Shown here in pieces: positions 1 through 11,600 of a stretch of 64,000 bases of DNA. This DNA is from Brachypterus glaber. Its lineage: Eukaryota; Arthropoda; Insecta; Coleoptera; Kateretidae. The notes beneath the pieces were generated by a model. It did not search any database and was not told where the DNA came from. It saw nothing but the letters and a program-made list of their open reading frames with translations. The translations under genes were made by a program, and so were the position numbers. The stretch covers positions 21,001 to 85,000 of the forward strand of contig CAUEHQ010000004.1 of the NCBI GenBank assembly GCA_958510825.1. The letters are read 5' to 3'. Position 1 is the first letter of the stretch. Each line of letters opens with the position of its first letter.

Positions 1-865
1 TAACTTTACGGTAAAGTTAGCGAAGCAGCAAATAATTTTAAAAAAAACATAAACGAAAAAAAAAATTCACAACTAAATAGCGGAAAAATACCGGCAAATT
101 AATAATAATTAAATAAATTAATAATAATAATAATTATTATTTAAATTATTTGAAAATATAAATTATAACCTCAAAAGCTTTGAGTCGAAACACTTGTCAA
201 ACAGACAAAAGTTATCCGGCAACGTTGCATGCGCTACGTTGTCACGCTTAATTTAGAATCGCTAACTTCCTGTATATTTTATAGCGTTTATAAAGCATTT
301 TTTTTAAACAAAATTGGTTTTTACACAACTAAATAGCGGCAAAAAACGGAAAATTCTGACCTAGTTGGATTTTAGAAAAAATCGCTTTTTCGTATGATGC
401 TTAGCTAACTTTACGGTAAAGTTAGCGAAGCAGCAATAAAAAAAAAAAAAAAACAAAAGCTACAAAATGGATGTTTACACAATTAAATAACGGCCAAAAA
501 ACGGCAAATTCTGATCTAGTTGGATTTAAAAAAATATATTTTTTTCTTGTGATGCTTAGCTAACTTTACGGTAAAGTTAGCTAAGCAGCAATTAAAAAAA
601 AAACAAAAGCTACAAAATTGGTTTTTGCACAGTTAAATAACGGCAAAAAAACGGCAAATTCTGACCTAGTTGGGTTTTAGAAAAAATCGTTTTTTTGTAT
701 GATGCTCAGCTAACTTTACGGTAAAGTTAGCGAAGCAGCAAATAATTTTAAAAAACCAAAAACGGCAAAAAAAAAATTACAACTAAATAGCGGCAAAATA
801 ACGGCAAATTAATAAGCTATCAAACCTTTGGATTTCCAAAGTTGCTTCGCTAACTTTACTCACAT
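1..865. repeat. ~150-bp tandem repeat with palindromic core
   Basis: A 19-base near-palindrome, TAACTTTACGGTAAAGTTA (9-bp arms around one G), recurs at 1, 406, 561 and 711, followed each time by GCGAAGCAGC or GCTAAGCAGC and A-rich sequence with 'AATAGCGGCAAAA'-like words. Spacing between the last three copies is 155 and 150 bases. At 841-856 the half-site appears in reverse orientation (GCTTCGCTAACTTTA) and the block stops, so this may be the terminal inverted repeat of an element that begins left of the window. No coding potential seen. Confidence 0.75.
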
Positions 866-1046
866 GGTATTTGGCACCGCTTAAAGTAGTACCCGGTGAC
901 CAAATTTGAACTTACACGAAAATTTTGCAATATTTAAAAATATTTTTCATTTTATTACCTATCTAGCTGGGGCTAGGTTAAATCGCGCCTGGCAAATTTT
1001 TGATATGTTTAGTGTTTTATGATAGGTAGATGTTTGAAGGGTATTT
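866..1046. repeat. ~172-bp satellite monomer (piece 1)
   Basis: Contains the satellite landmarks found four more times in the window: AGTAGTACCCGGTGACCAAA, then TCTAGCTGGGGCTAGGTTAA, then TGATAGGTAGATGTTTGAAG. The monomer is cut at about 1046, where a minus-strand non-LTR fragment begins. Confidence 0.8.
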
Positions 1047-1494
1047 ATAATAAGCAGATTTATTCATCCCAAAAAACTACAAAGGCTTACAAAGGGACAT
1101 CTCTAAATTTGAGAACATAGAAGTACTAAGTATTTACAGATTATATTATGTCATTAATATAACACATATGTAATTAAATTATTTTTATATATCTTAAAAT
1201 TAAATTAAATTATTGGCTAATTATCTCACTGAGAAAAGGCCATAAAGAAGGAAGAAGAAGAAATTAAATTAAATATCACAAATATTTTACTCTATATAAA
1301 AATCGACTAGTTTACTCATATTTTTTTAAAATCTACCCCCCGTCATTTCCCTGACTACAGGAAGTCTGTTGTATAAGGAAACTCCTTTATACAAAAGGGA
1401 GCCCAGACCTAGTTGGGATCTGATCTGGGGCAGATTTAAATCAAAATAACTTCGTGTTAAGTGCTCATGAACATCCCTTCTATGGGATATCTTT
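1047..1494 (-). pseudogene. 3' fragment of a CR1/Jockey-like non-LTR retrotransposon
   Basis: The minus strand from about 1530 to 1326 encodes a peptide with the usual C-terminal tail of CR1/Jockey-group reverse transcriptases: a 'RSYFDLNLPQIRSQLG' segment, then 'LLYKGVSLYNRLP'. Downstream on the minus strand comes a short 3' UTR with a GAAGAAGAAG-type stretch. It sits between two parts of the satellite array, so it is a 5'-truncated insertion. Exact ends and target duplication are not resolved. Confidence 0.6.
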
Positions 1495-1579
1495 AGGCAC
1501 CTATTAAAGTAGTACCCGGTGATCAAATTTGAACTTATACGAAAATTTTGCAATTTTTAAAAATATTTTTAATTTTATT
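1495..1579. repeat. satellite monomer (piece 2)
   Basis: The array resumes at 'GGCACCTATTAAAGTAGTAC' and runs to 'AATTTTATTT' at about 1579, where it is cut by the Jockey-like insertion. The missing half of this monomer resumes at 5053. Confidence 0.75.
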
Positions 1580-3230
1580 TTGGAGAAAAATTAAAAAACT
1601 AAGCAAGTACAAAAGCAGCACGCATAACATTCCAGCTATACAAGAAAACAATACTAATTTCAATACCACAGATGAAAAGTTGTCCATTTTCACCCAGAAT
1701 TTTCCCAGCTCTGTGCAAGGTCCAAACGCCAATCCACATAGTAGATTAGTGGAAACTTGGTACAACGCATTTATACAATCCAGACCGGAACTAAACAGGC
1801 AAACAGTTACTGAAGAAGAATATATAGACATTTTAAATGACGGAAAAAATACAGCACCCGGATATGACTATATAAAAAAAGAAATCTTAAAGAAATTGGA
1901 CTGGGATATTCACTCCCATATTATACGGATATATGAATACTGCCTTACAAATGTATATTTTCCTGCAGAGTGGAAAACCGGAATAAGTGTTCCATTTCCC
2001 AAACCCAATACTGACCACAGCAAAACAAATAACTACAGACACATAACTCTACTACCAGTTATAGGTAAAAACTTCGAAAAGTTAATAAAGACAAGATTGG
2101 AGAGGGAAATCGGTTCAAAGATTTCAGTTCGGTTTTAAAAACAAGTGCTCGACTATCCAACCCCTAACAATATTGGTTAATAACATCCAAACAGCAAAAC
2201 TTAATGGTAAACACACCGCGGCGTTACTTTTAGACATTAACAGGGCTTTCGATAGCATCTGGCATCCACAGCTGTTACACCTTATTAACGAGTTCCTTAG
2301 AAATAGAGTAATACGAATTAGAATAGATGGCAAACTTTCTGAAGAGATACGTGTTACACAGGGATTACCACCAGGTTCACCATTGTCACCAATACCGTTT
2401 AATCTCTACTGCGCCGACATTTACTATCACCACAACAACGATGACGAAGAATATTTCAATCTTCTTGCATATCTACTACAGTTTGCGGATGATACAGCCC
2501 TAGTAAGTCATGGAAAAAATATGAAGGACGCAGTAGAGAAATTACAACAACTCGCAGACCAAACTTGTCACTGGTTTGACAAGTGGAAAATGAAACCCAA
2601 CCCCGCTAAATGTCAACTCATTGTTTAATCATGAACCGACAGCAAACTCACCAACTATTGTAATAAAAGGGCAGACAGTTAATCCAGCTACTACAGCAAA
2701 ATATCTAGGTATAACAATAGATCACAAAGTCAAATTCAAAGAACATTTAACCACCATCAAGAAAAAAAACAACAAGAGCAACACATTTTAAGTCACTGTC
2801 GGTCAAATATAAAGGCATTAATACAGAAACCGCAGCAAAAATCTATAAATCAGTTTGTAGACCAATACTTGAATACGGACATATCCTATTCAAGTACACA
2901 TCGAAAACAAACTTCAAAAAGATTTAGACAGCCGAGACAATAGCTTTGAGAAAGATTACCAAACTAAGACATGAACAAAACCCCATACACAACCCCTCGA
3001 ACGAAACACTATACGCTAAAACAAAAGTACAACCAATAAAAGACAGATACGAGACGTTAATTGAAAAATACAGCAAACACGATGAAAACAGAAACGTAAA
3101 CGCAGTAGAAAAGTACTGTATGCTCAGAGAACCGAGAAGAAGCCGACCCAAAACCCTGAAGAAACTGTGTTTGAAATTTTGAGTAGACTTTCACAGTAAA
3201 AAGACATTATTATAATTTAATTACTAATAG
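1580..3230 (+). pseudogene. Jockey-like non-LTR retrotransposon, 5'-truncated and decayed
   Basis: Reverse-transcriptase coding sequence in at least three frames: 1548-2138, 2173-2628 and 2946-3182. Readable motifs are 'NDGKNTAPGYDYI' and 'NNYRHITLLPVIGK' (entry to the RT fingers), 'LLLDINRAFDSIWH', 'QGLPPGSPLSPIPFNLY' and the catalytic 'LLQFADDTALV', followed by 'WKMKPNPAKCQ' and a Jockey-type C-terminal tail 'IKDRYETLIEKYS'. There are frameshifts near 2135-2170 and after 2628 and several shifts between 2780 and 2945. The endonuclease domain and ORF1 are absent. The element interrupts a satellite monomer. It cannot encode an active enzyme. Confidence 0.85.
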
Positions 3231-3246
3231 TATTATTATTTTTGTT

Positions 3247-3249
3247 ATA

Positions 3250-3320
<71 letters not shown>
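3247..3320. repeat. (TA)n microsatellite
   Basis: About 70 bases of nearly pure TA alternation directly after the Jockey-like coding remnant. 3321-3470 holds nothing recognisable. Confidence 0.95.
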
Positions 3321-3324
<4 letters not shown>

Positions 3325-3470
3325 TTTTTTTTTTGGTATTCTATATAAATTAACTTAACTAGGGTTAAAATGAAACGCAAAAGCGTTTGAAAACTTTTAT
3401 ATTTTAGACGAACAGAATAGTGGAAATGGACTACACACTTTTTGTCACACTTCCTTTGCCTTTCCTCAAC

Positions 3471-4075
3471 TCCAGAACACTTCTGTGCATTCGTATGTAT
3501 TATTAAACACGTTTGCGCATAAATATGTTTCACCAATTTTTACTGCGCATGATATATTTGTATATCTTTGGCAAAACACTTTTGCGTATTCTTATGTATT
3601 ATTAAACACGTTGGCGCATAAATATGTTCCTCCTATCTTTACTGCTCATGATATATTTGTATATCTTTGCCAGAACACTTTTGCGAATAAATATGTTCCA
3701 CCAATCCTTACTGCGCATGACATATTTGTGTTTATTTTTCTTTTCTATTGATTTATCTAACTCTTGCTGTAAGATGTATTTCTTTATAAGCAATAAAGAT
3801 TATTATTATTATTATGTATTATTAAACACTTTTGCGCATAAATATGTTCCACCAATCCCTACTGCGTATGACATATTTGTATATGTTTGCCAGAACACTT
3901 TTAAGCATTCGTATGTATTATTACACACTTTTGCGCATAAATATGTTCCACCAATCCTTACTGCGCATGACATATTTGTATATGTTTGCCAGAACACTTT
4001 TAAGCATTCGTATATATTAATAAACTCTTCTGCGCATACTTACGTTTGTCTAAGCAGTACTGCACATCGTAACTA
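3471..4075. repeat. ~100-bp minisatellite, about six units
   Basis: Units start with AACACTTTTGCGCATTCGTA-like sequence at 3475, 3575, 3675, 3893 and 3993 and include 'AAATATGTTCCACCAAT' and 'CTGCGCATGACATATTTGTA'. The period is 100 bases. Open frames through it are long only because the unit has few stops; the predicted peptides are repeats of themselves and I do not call a gene. Confidence 0.9.
3732..3817 (+). mobile_element. short truncated non-LTR 3' end inside the minisatellite
   Basis: One minisatellite unit is broken after 'GACATATTTGTG' by about 85 bases ending in 'GCAATAAAGATTATTATTATT', an AATAAA signal followed by a TTA-repeat tail. The unit then resumes. This is the pattern of a severely 5'-truncated Jockey-type insertion. 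Confidence 0.6.
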
Positions 4076-4119
4076 GTGACCGACAATTTTTTTTTGCTTG
4101 AAATGGACAAAAATCATTA

Positions 4120-4473
4120 TTAAAATTTGCAAAATACAAGGCTTTACCTATAAACTAATAAAAAGACTTCACAGTGGCGTGTATTTTGTTATTTTGCTAA
4201 TATCTCTAGAAGTATTGGTGCTACGAAAAAAATGGTTTTTACCTTTTTTATGGTAAATTTTATTACCTTCCTATACATGCCAAAATTATAATTGAACGAT
4301 AAAAAATTAAAAAAAAATACCAAAAATTAACTTTTTTTGGCCCCTTTGACCCCCTTCTCCCCTACCCACATACCCCAATTTCAATCCCCGCCGAGATATT
4401 CACTACGCAAATATACCCTCCAAATTTCAAATCGCTACGATTTGTATTTCCCGAGTTATCGTGTTCACAGACC

Positions 4474-4509
<36 letters not shown>

Positions 4510-4640
4510 CAGACAGACAGACATTTTTTTAACATGGTCTCAAGTCTTAAAAACTTCGAAAACGTCGAGAAATGTGAAAAAATCGGAAAAAAAAATTGAA
4601 AAAAAATGTGTATTTCAATACTTTTAATTTTAAAATTCTA
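4120..4640. repeat. dispersed repeat with (GACA)n core
   Basis: Holds 'ACCGACAGACAGACAGACAG' at about 4471-4525, preceded by 'ATTTCCCGAGTTATCG' and followed by 'AACGTCGAGAAATGTG'. The same flanking word occurs at 9926, also after a GACA run, so both are copies of one dispersed repeat rather than independent microsatellites. The 96-residue frame through it encodes a TDRQ run from the repeat and is not a gene. Confidence 0.7.
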
Positions 4641-5052
4641 AAATATAAAAGTAAAAAATGTAGTAAAAAATTATGTATTATTATCATTAATCGGAATAAA
4701 TTCAGTTATGACTCATCAACGTTGAAAATAAACACAGAAACATAGGCTTACGGAATAATTTTGCCGAATTATGAGGGAAATTTTTATAAAGGTCACTAAA
4801 TCGAAACATTTGACGACTAATTTGTTACACACAACAATATTGAATATACATATTAACTATAAATATGTAAATATATCGGTGTTTTTCGAAGAAAATAAAA
4901 ATGTAAATATTTAAAACCTCGCGTCAACGATAGAATCGACGCGGCGCCTATGCGAGCACTGGAAATTCGCCGATGACTGATTATTATAGGCTAAAGGACT
5001 ACGGTCGATGGCCATTTCTACGTTGTGCAATAAAGAACATTTATTATTATTA
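4641..5052 (+). mobile_element. 3' end of a non-LTR element with TTA tail
   Basis: Non-coding, AT-rich sequence ending in 'GTGCAATAAAGAACATTTAT' and (TTA)n at 5040-5052, immediately before the satellite resumes in mid-monomer. An AATAAA signal plus simple tail abutting intact target is how Jockey-type insertions end. It may be the true 3' end of the Jockey-like element at 1580, with the minisatellite and GACA repeat nested in between, but continuity cannot be shown. Confidence 0.5.
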
Positions 5053-5124
5053 TTATTTATCACCTCTGTAGCTGGGACTAGGTTAAATCGCGCCAGGTGA
5101 ATTTTTGATATGTTTAGTGTTTTA
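5053..5124. repeat. satellite monomer (piece 3)
   Basis: Resumes the monomer at 'TATCACCTCTGTAGCTGGGA' exactly where piece 2 stopped, and is cut again after 'TTAGTGTTTTA' by a foldback MITE. Confidence 0.75.
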
Positions 5125-5448
5125 AAGTTTTACTTTTCTTGTTCTATTAAATTATATTTAGGTATATTTTCTTGTTTTTTTAGAACACATAATAAAAAAT
5201 ACTTTTATTCTAACATTTCGGCGTTTATTGTACAGCCATTTTCAGGGATATTACAACGAATTAAAAAAATAAATAAATGTATAAATAAAATTAAGTAAAA
5301 ATATTTGGACTTAATTTTATTTATACATTTATTTTTTTTTTAATTCGTTGTAATATCCTTGAAAATGTCTGTACAATAAACGCCGAAACGTTGGAATAAA
5401 AGTATTTTTTATTATGTGTTCTAAAAAAGCAAGAAAATATACCTACAG
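5125..5448. mobile_element. foldback MITE, 0.32 kb
   Basis: Two arms of about 130 bases (about 5157-5290 and 5310-5445) are near-perfect reverse complements around a short loop. Each contains 'ACGCCGAAA'/'TTTCGGCGT' and 'AATTCGTTGTAATATCC' or its complement. The 11-base satellite word TTAGTGTTTTA is present at 5114-5124 and again at 5449-5459, consistent with a target duplication. The 62-codon frame inside is not a gene. Confidence 0.8.
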
Positions 5449-5849
5449 TTAGTGTTTTATAATAGGTAGATGTTTGAAGGCTATTTGGTATCGATTAAAG
5501 TAGTACCCGGTGACCAAATTTGAACCTATTCGAAAATTTTGCAATTTTTAAATATATTTTTTATTTTATCATCTATCTAGCTGTGGCTAGGCTAAATCGC
5601 GCCAGGGAATTTTTTATATGTTTAGTGTTTTATAATAGGTAGGTGTTTGAAGGGTATTTGGCACCGATTAAAGTAGTACCCGGTGACCAAATTTGAACTT
5701 ATACAAAAATTTTGCAATTTTTCAAAATATTTTTCATTTTATCACCTATCTAGCTGGGGCGTTAAATCACGCCAGGTGATTTTTTGATATGTTTAGTGTT
5801 TTATAATAGGTAGTTGTTTGAAGGGTATTTGGCACCAATTAAAGTATTA
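5449..5849. repeat. satellite array, two to three monomers
   Basis: The word TAGTACCCGG occurs at 5501 and 5673 and its degraded form at about 5844, giving a period of about 172 bases. The array is interrupted at 5850 by the large foldback element. Confidence 0.85.
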
Positions 5850-6788
5850 CACAGTGATCCCCGGATATGATCAGGTTTTAAAGAAAGGGCATCAGAAACA
5901 AACAATGGATCTTGGTAGTACAGGGTATTGGCATCAAAGATCCTTATCAGTTAAATCGCGTTTGCATATCTTTGGAAGATATTGGTAAAAACTCTTCAGG
6001 AGGCATCACAGTCAACACCAACTACTTAAAAGAAAAACTAAAAATCGATTCTTATAGTATTTTTTGTCTAGATTCTAACAGCTTTTGGCAAATTTACCTA
6101 TCGTTTTTAATTTTTGAGAAAAAAGCATTAAACTACGATTTTAGTGAAATTGTTGGACTGGTATAATACCTTTACTTTGGTGACTATTAAAACGTAACTA
6201 GACTAAATAATAGCTCGAATATAGAAGTATCAAAATATAATATCAAATTTAATGAAATTTTATCCTATTTACTTTAAAGACAATGTTTCTATAGCAATTT
6301 TTACCACCTCAGGGTGCTTTAAGTTGACCAGTATATTATATCCTTCACATTTTGACTTTCTTGTCAATGTTTAGTTAAACATATAAACTACAGTGGTTCT
6401 AAAAAAATTTTAGGATTGCTAAAGGGTAAGACCGATATCATAGTGAACACTATGATAATTACACTACCCGACATGATTTATATACTATTGATGAGATATA
6501 TAGGGTCTAGAAGTATTTTTTCTCCTGATTTCAAATCCGTTTTTAGAATTCTTCCATCACGTCACAATTTTGATATACAGGGTGTTTTATAATAAAAATA
6601 GGCATTTTTTTGAACGTCGGCAGATTGCACATTTATGAATATTTTTTTTTTAAATTTGGTACACTTGTTAAAAATTTGTGTGCTTTTCGAATATTTAAAA
6701 AAAAAATTAAATATTGATTGTCATTTGTTTTTTATAATAAAAAGAAAAAGTTTTTTCGTTGCCAAAATTTCAAAAGATGGAATTTTTC

Positions 6789-8127
6789 TATGTAACTAAC
6801 ACTGAATTAGTATTACACAAAAGACTGCTCGATTTCCTACAAAAAATAAATTTTTTAAGTACTGAACAAAACGGTTTTCAGAAGAAGAAAAGTACTCAAA
6901 CAGCAATCGCAAATCTTACAGAATACATTTATAAAAATATAGGAAAAAAAAGGCAATATTAGGCATACTTCTATACTTATGTAAGGCGTTTGATGTTGTG
7001 GACCATGATATACTTCTAAAAAAAATGGAAATTCTAGGAGTTGTTGGAAAAAGTCACAAGATTCTTACAAGTTATTTAAAAAACCGCGTTCAATATACGT
7101 GCGTCGGTGACATGATAAGTGAACTCAAAAATATATTATATGGTGTGCCACAGGGGTCGGTTCTCGGCCCCTTACTTTTCCTAATCTATATTAATGACTT
7201 AATTAACTGTAAAATCGAAGGAAATATTGTACTATTTGCTGACGACACTGGACTTTTTTACTCGGGCAGTATGGAAGAAATCTTTGAGAAAGCTAAAAAA
7301 GACTTTTTAAGTGAGTGGACAAAAAATAACAACATCAAGCTGAACGAGGACAAATGCAACTATACTGTGATAAATAAAAATAAAAATATTAACTGTGATA
7401 ATTATTCTTTAAACATAAACAATAAAAAACTTAACAAAGTTAGTAGTGCTAAGTATTTGGGACTAATTCTTGAGGACTCATTAAATTTTAGTGAACACAT
7501 AAAAAACCTAAAAACAAAACTTAATAGTGTATGTTATTATCTCAAAAGAAACTCTTGTACTTTAAATTTAAAAACTAAATTTCTAATATATAATTCATAC
7601 ATTAATACTCATCTGATGTATCTACCTGCCTTTTGGGGCCATGCAAGGAAGAAGGATATAAATGAACTACAAATAATACAAAATAAAACTTTAAAAATAT
7701 TGTTTAATAAATCATATAGTAGTAGTACAAAAGAACTGTATAATGAACTTAATATCTTGCAAATATTCGAGATTATAAAATTAGATAGTGTTAAACTGAT
7801 TTACAAACTAAAAAACAATTTAATTAACACAAATATTAAACTTAAACAAAAAAATGATATACACAAATATAACACTCGCACAAAAGAACACTATTATGTA
7901 CTTCCTGAAAACTCGAACTTAGGTAGAAAGAGAATAACACAGCAAGCTTTAAAATGGTTCAATGAACTTCCAGAAACTATTAAGACAGATAAATCTATCA
8001 AAAGTTTTTCGTTCAATGTAAAAAAATATTATATTAGTATTAGAAAATAGTGTGATATAAATGTACCTGTTATGGAATTTGTATATTCTTTTTTAAGGTT
8101 CAATAAATGCATTAAAAAAAAAAAAAA
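6789..8127 (+). pseudogene. CR1/Jockey-group reverse transcriptase, 5'-truncated, inserted in the foldback arm
   Basis: A 67-codon frame (6759-6962) with 'STEQNGFQKKKSTQTAI' leads, after a break near 6960, into a 350-codon frame (6998-8050). That frame has 'HDILLKKMEILGV', 'GVPQGSVLGPLLFLIYINDL', the catalytic 'IVLFADDTGLFY' (FADD), 'KYLGLILEDSLNF' and the C-terminal 'KWFNELPETIKT'. Endonuclease and ORF1 are missing. It ends with 'CAATAAATGCATT' and a run of A at about 8113-8127. The opposite foldback arm preserves the uninterrupted target (near 10275-10310), which brackets the insertion. Confidence 0.85.
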
Positions 8128-8689
8128 ACACTCTGTATTTATATGGCTTCAATTTGGTTTCAATTTTTTTTTTGAAGGACCTTCTGAAAGCGGTACAATA
8201 TCAATTTTAAGTCAATTATGTCAGATATTTTAACAGCGTTTTGCATACTTTAAGAACAATAAGTAGGCTTTGTACAAAAATTTGACGTTTTAAGTCAAGT
8301 TAAATTATTCAATCAATTAACTAGATGAAACGTTGCAAGCACCCTGTCAAAACATCGGCACTATTTTACACTAAAAAAAAAACTTAAAAAGAGCTTTTAT
8401 TTAAATATAATTTTTTGAAATCGGGTTATAAATATGTGAAATATGCTAAAAAAATCTTTTACTGCTTTAAACGCCAATATCTTTTAAACAATGCGTTTTA
8501 GGAAAACGTTCTTTATAACATTTTTTGACCAATTTAAAATTATCTTTTATATAAATGCTAAATTAACCAAATACAATAATAATTGCCTTAATTATAAACA
8601 AAAAACGCTAAAAATAGGAGTTTTACCCTATTTTTACCCCCTTACCCCCAAAATCTAATCAGCGATAAGAAACAATATGCAACAGGTTT
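8128..8689. other. remainder of left arm and start of loop
   Basis: 8130-8300 is the inner end of the left foldback arm. 8300-8689 is loop sequence, AT-rich with short C runs; no gene, repeat or RNA recognised. Confidence 0.6.
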
Positions 8690-9835
8690 CAACGAGTAAG
8701 AATAGGTAAATCGTTCTCGTCCAGAGCTTCAAATATATTTGGGGTACCTCAGGGAAGTGTGCTAGGCCCGATTCTATTTATTATTTTCCTAAACGACATA
8801 AATTTTTTGGATGGCTTGGATTTTCTGAACCTGTTTGCTGATGACACGCTGTTGGCAGCTTCTCGCAAGAATCTAGCATCAGCAATCATAAGGATTAAAA
8901 TAATGCTGGCAAAAATTCAAAAATATTTTTCTGTAAATAAATTAAAGTTAAACGCACTTAAAACCAAAGCAATGATTATCACCACCCCATATAAATATAA
9001 CCAAATTGATTTAAACTCTATATCACTTGATATTGGCGGTGAAAAGATTGAATTTGTAAATGAAATAAAATATTTGGGCTTTTTTATTAACAGTTCTTTA
9101 ACATTTAAAAGTCACTTTGATTTTGTTTACAGAAAGATTTCAAAGAAGTTGTTTATTTTTATAGAGTATCCAACAGTTTGTCACTTAATTATAGGATAAA
9201 GGTGTATAATGCTATTATACAACCTCACTTTGACTACTGTTCTAGTATTCTATACTTATTAGACAAAAACTGTGTCAATCAACTCCAGGTATTGCAAAAT
9301 AGGGGTATGCGTTCAGTGTTACGTGTTAGCAGGTATACACCAATAAGAGTAATGCTTAACTCCTTGCAATGGCTGTCAGTTGCAGACAGGTTGATGTTTC
9401 GTACTATGGTTTTTATTTTTAAACTAAAAAAAGGTTTACTACCCACCTACTTTAAAGAATTCGTGTCATTTAACAATGACTTTCATACTTACCCCACTAG
9501 AGCAAATTCTGATTTTCACATTAAAAATGTAAGATCTAGAAATGGTGCTAAATCTCTACTTGTTAAGGGTCTAGACCAGTTTAACAATTTGCCAGTGAAT
9601 ATAAAGAGTAGTCCAACTATTAATCAATTTAAACGGGAAATTATAATTTTTATTTTATTTGTGATTGCTATTTTTATTAATTATTTATTTTATTTGTGAT
9701 TGCTATTTTTATTAATTATTTATTTACTTTATTAATTAAATTTATATATAGGTTATAGTCTCTTTTGTAATTTAAAATTGTAAAATATTAGGATTTCTAA
9801 ATAAATAAACATTATTATTAGGTTAAAAAAAAAAA
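8690..9835 (+). pseudogene. second CR1/Jockey-group reverse transcriptase fragment in the foldback loop
   Basis: Two frames, 8759-9199 and 9178-9699, form one RT C-terminal half. Readable are 'GVPQGSVLGPILFIIFLNDI', the catalytic 'LNLFADDTLLAASR', 'LNALKTKAMII' and 'EIKYLGFFINSSLTF'; after a frameshift near 9165-9180 come 'YNAIIQPHFDYCSSIL' and 'LQVLQNRGMRSVL'. The 5' end is missing before the GVPQG box. It finishes with AATAAATAAA and a run of A at 9822-9836. It is a different family from the RT at 6998, judged by the motif flanks. Confidence 0.85.
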
Positions 9836-9837
9836 AC

Positions 9838-10050
9838 CGCAAGTCGATATCTCATGTACAAATGGAGTTAGAGAGTTTACACCCAGACAGACAGACAGAC
9901 AGACAGACGGACGCAAAAAATTTGGTCTAAAACGTCGAGAAATGTGAAAAAAACGTGGTCAAAGATTTTGACTTTTCGGCGAAGATTTCAATACATCGGC
10001 ACCCTTAGTAGCACTAAGTGTCGATGTAATAAAATAAACAAATAAATGAT
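9838..10050. repeat. dispersed repeat with (GACA)n core, second copy
   Basis: 'CCCAGACAGACAGACAGACA' followed by 'AACGTCGAGAAATGTG', matching the copy at 4120-4640. Confidence 0.7.
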
Positions 10051-10689
10051 AAAAATAAATAAGGTTAACTTTTTAAACATAAATAAACTGTATCTTAAGA
10101 AGTAAATAGAACATTGACTTAAAATGTCAAATTCTGGTCCAAAGCCTACTTATTGTTCTTGAACTATACAAATTGCTGTTAAAATAGCTGACATAACGGA
10201 CTTAAAATTAATATTGCGCCGCTTCCAGAAGTTCCTTCAAAAAAAAAATTGAAATCAAAATGAAGCCAGATAAATACAGAGTGTTTTTTTCATAGTTACA
10301 TCGAAAAATTCCATCTTTTGAAATTTTGGCAACTAAAAAACTTTTTCTTTTTATTATAAAAAACAAATGACAATCGATATTTTTAAAAAAAATTAAAATA
10401 TTCGAAAAGCACACAAATTTTTAACAAGTGTACCAAATTTGAAAAAAAAATATTTATAAATGTAAAATCCCCCGACATTTAAAAAAATGCCTTTTTTTAT
10501 TATAAAACGCCCTGTATATCAAAACTGTGACGTGATAGAAAAATTCTGAAAACGGATATGAAATCAGGGGAAAAAACACTTCTAGACCCAATATATATCA
10601 TAAATAGTATATTTCAAAAGTTTCAAATTGTCGGGTAGTGTTATAGTTATTAAAGTCTTTGCATGCTTAGCAAGTTTGCTTTGATTCCA

Positions 10690-11345
10690 GGAATTATAGT
10701 TTTTGGGGTCGCTCAGCTTAAATATTCTTATCTTACACATGTTAGATATATATTAGTATTATAACGACTAAAAAGAATAAAAAATAATAAAACAATTTAA
10801 AAATATGATTTTATTGAAAATTATTTATTTAAATTCTTTTTCTTGTTCTTTATCAAATATATTATATTATAATTTTTTAGAATTTCTTATTGTAATTTTA
10901 ATGGATTTCATATTTTATCATTTTATACTTGTTTTTATTTTTAACTATTATTTTTTTTATTAAACATTGCCCTGAAGAAGACCCAGCAATAAGGGCGAAA
11001 CGTTAACCTTATAATTTTTGAGTGTTTTTAATTGTGTTCTTAAAAGCAAGCTTTCCAACTAAAATTGTAAATTATTGTAAATAAATGCACTAAAAAGTAA
11101 AAATTTAAAGTAAAAACGTCAACTTGACTTCTTCAAACTAAAGATCTAAATATACTTTAGTTCAAGCAAGGAATGAAGTCATAACACCTTAAAAAAATTA
11201 ATTAAGCATTTCTTACACAAGTTTGACATATTTACTATCCCTAAAACCACAGTTTAAATTTATTTTATTTATAAACAGAAAAAAAAATCTAGTTTAAAAC
11301 TGTTTTGGAACTACTGCAGTAAAAAGTTTAACTAGGTTACATTGA
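10690..11345. other. extra sequence in the right foldback arm
   Basis: Has no counterpart in the left arm. It includes 'CCCTGAAGAAGACCCAGCAA' and 'AGGGCGAAACGTT' near 10970-11003, a wording common near 3' ends of retroelements, so it is probably an old insertion. Not assignable further. Confidence 0.4.
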
Positions 11346-11359
11346 CAATTAAGTCAAAA

Positions 11360-11600
11360 TTTGAAATATATCATCACTCAAGATGTAAAAGGTCGTATTT
11401 TAAATTTTACTGTTGTTCTAAATTGTAAGAAACATAAATGAAATTACATTAAATTTCAAGCTTTACGCAGTGTCCACTCTATTTAGAAACCTTACTGAAA
11501 TGTGGTGTTTTATTACAATTCCACAATTTAGCACAAAAATAAAATAAAGTAAAATTTAACATACGACCTTTTTTATTTTGAGTGAAGATATTATACACTG
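11360..11600. mobile_element. MITE in the right foldback arm
   Basis: Inverted ends: 'ATATCATCACTCAAGATG' then 'AAAAGGTCGTATTTTAAA' on the left, complemented by 'TTTAACATACGACCTTTTTT' then 'GAGTGAAGATATTATAC' on the right. About 240 bases, non-coding, absent from the left arm. Confidence 0.6.

Noticed and set aside
3471..4075. CRISPR-like array
   Set aside because: Whole ~100-bp units repeat with no unique spacers, and the context is a eukaryotic genome; it is a minisatellite.
4337..4627. A 96-residue protein with a TDRQ-rich stretch
   Set aside because: The stretch is translated (GACA)n repeat in a dispersed non-coding element.
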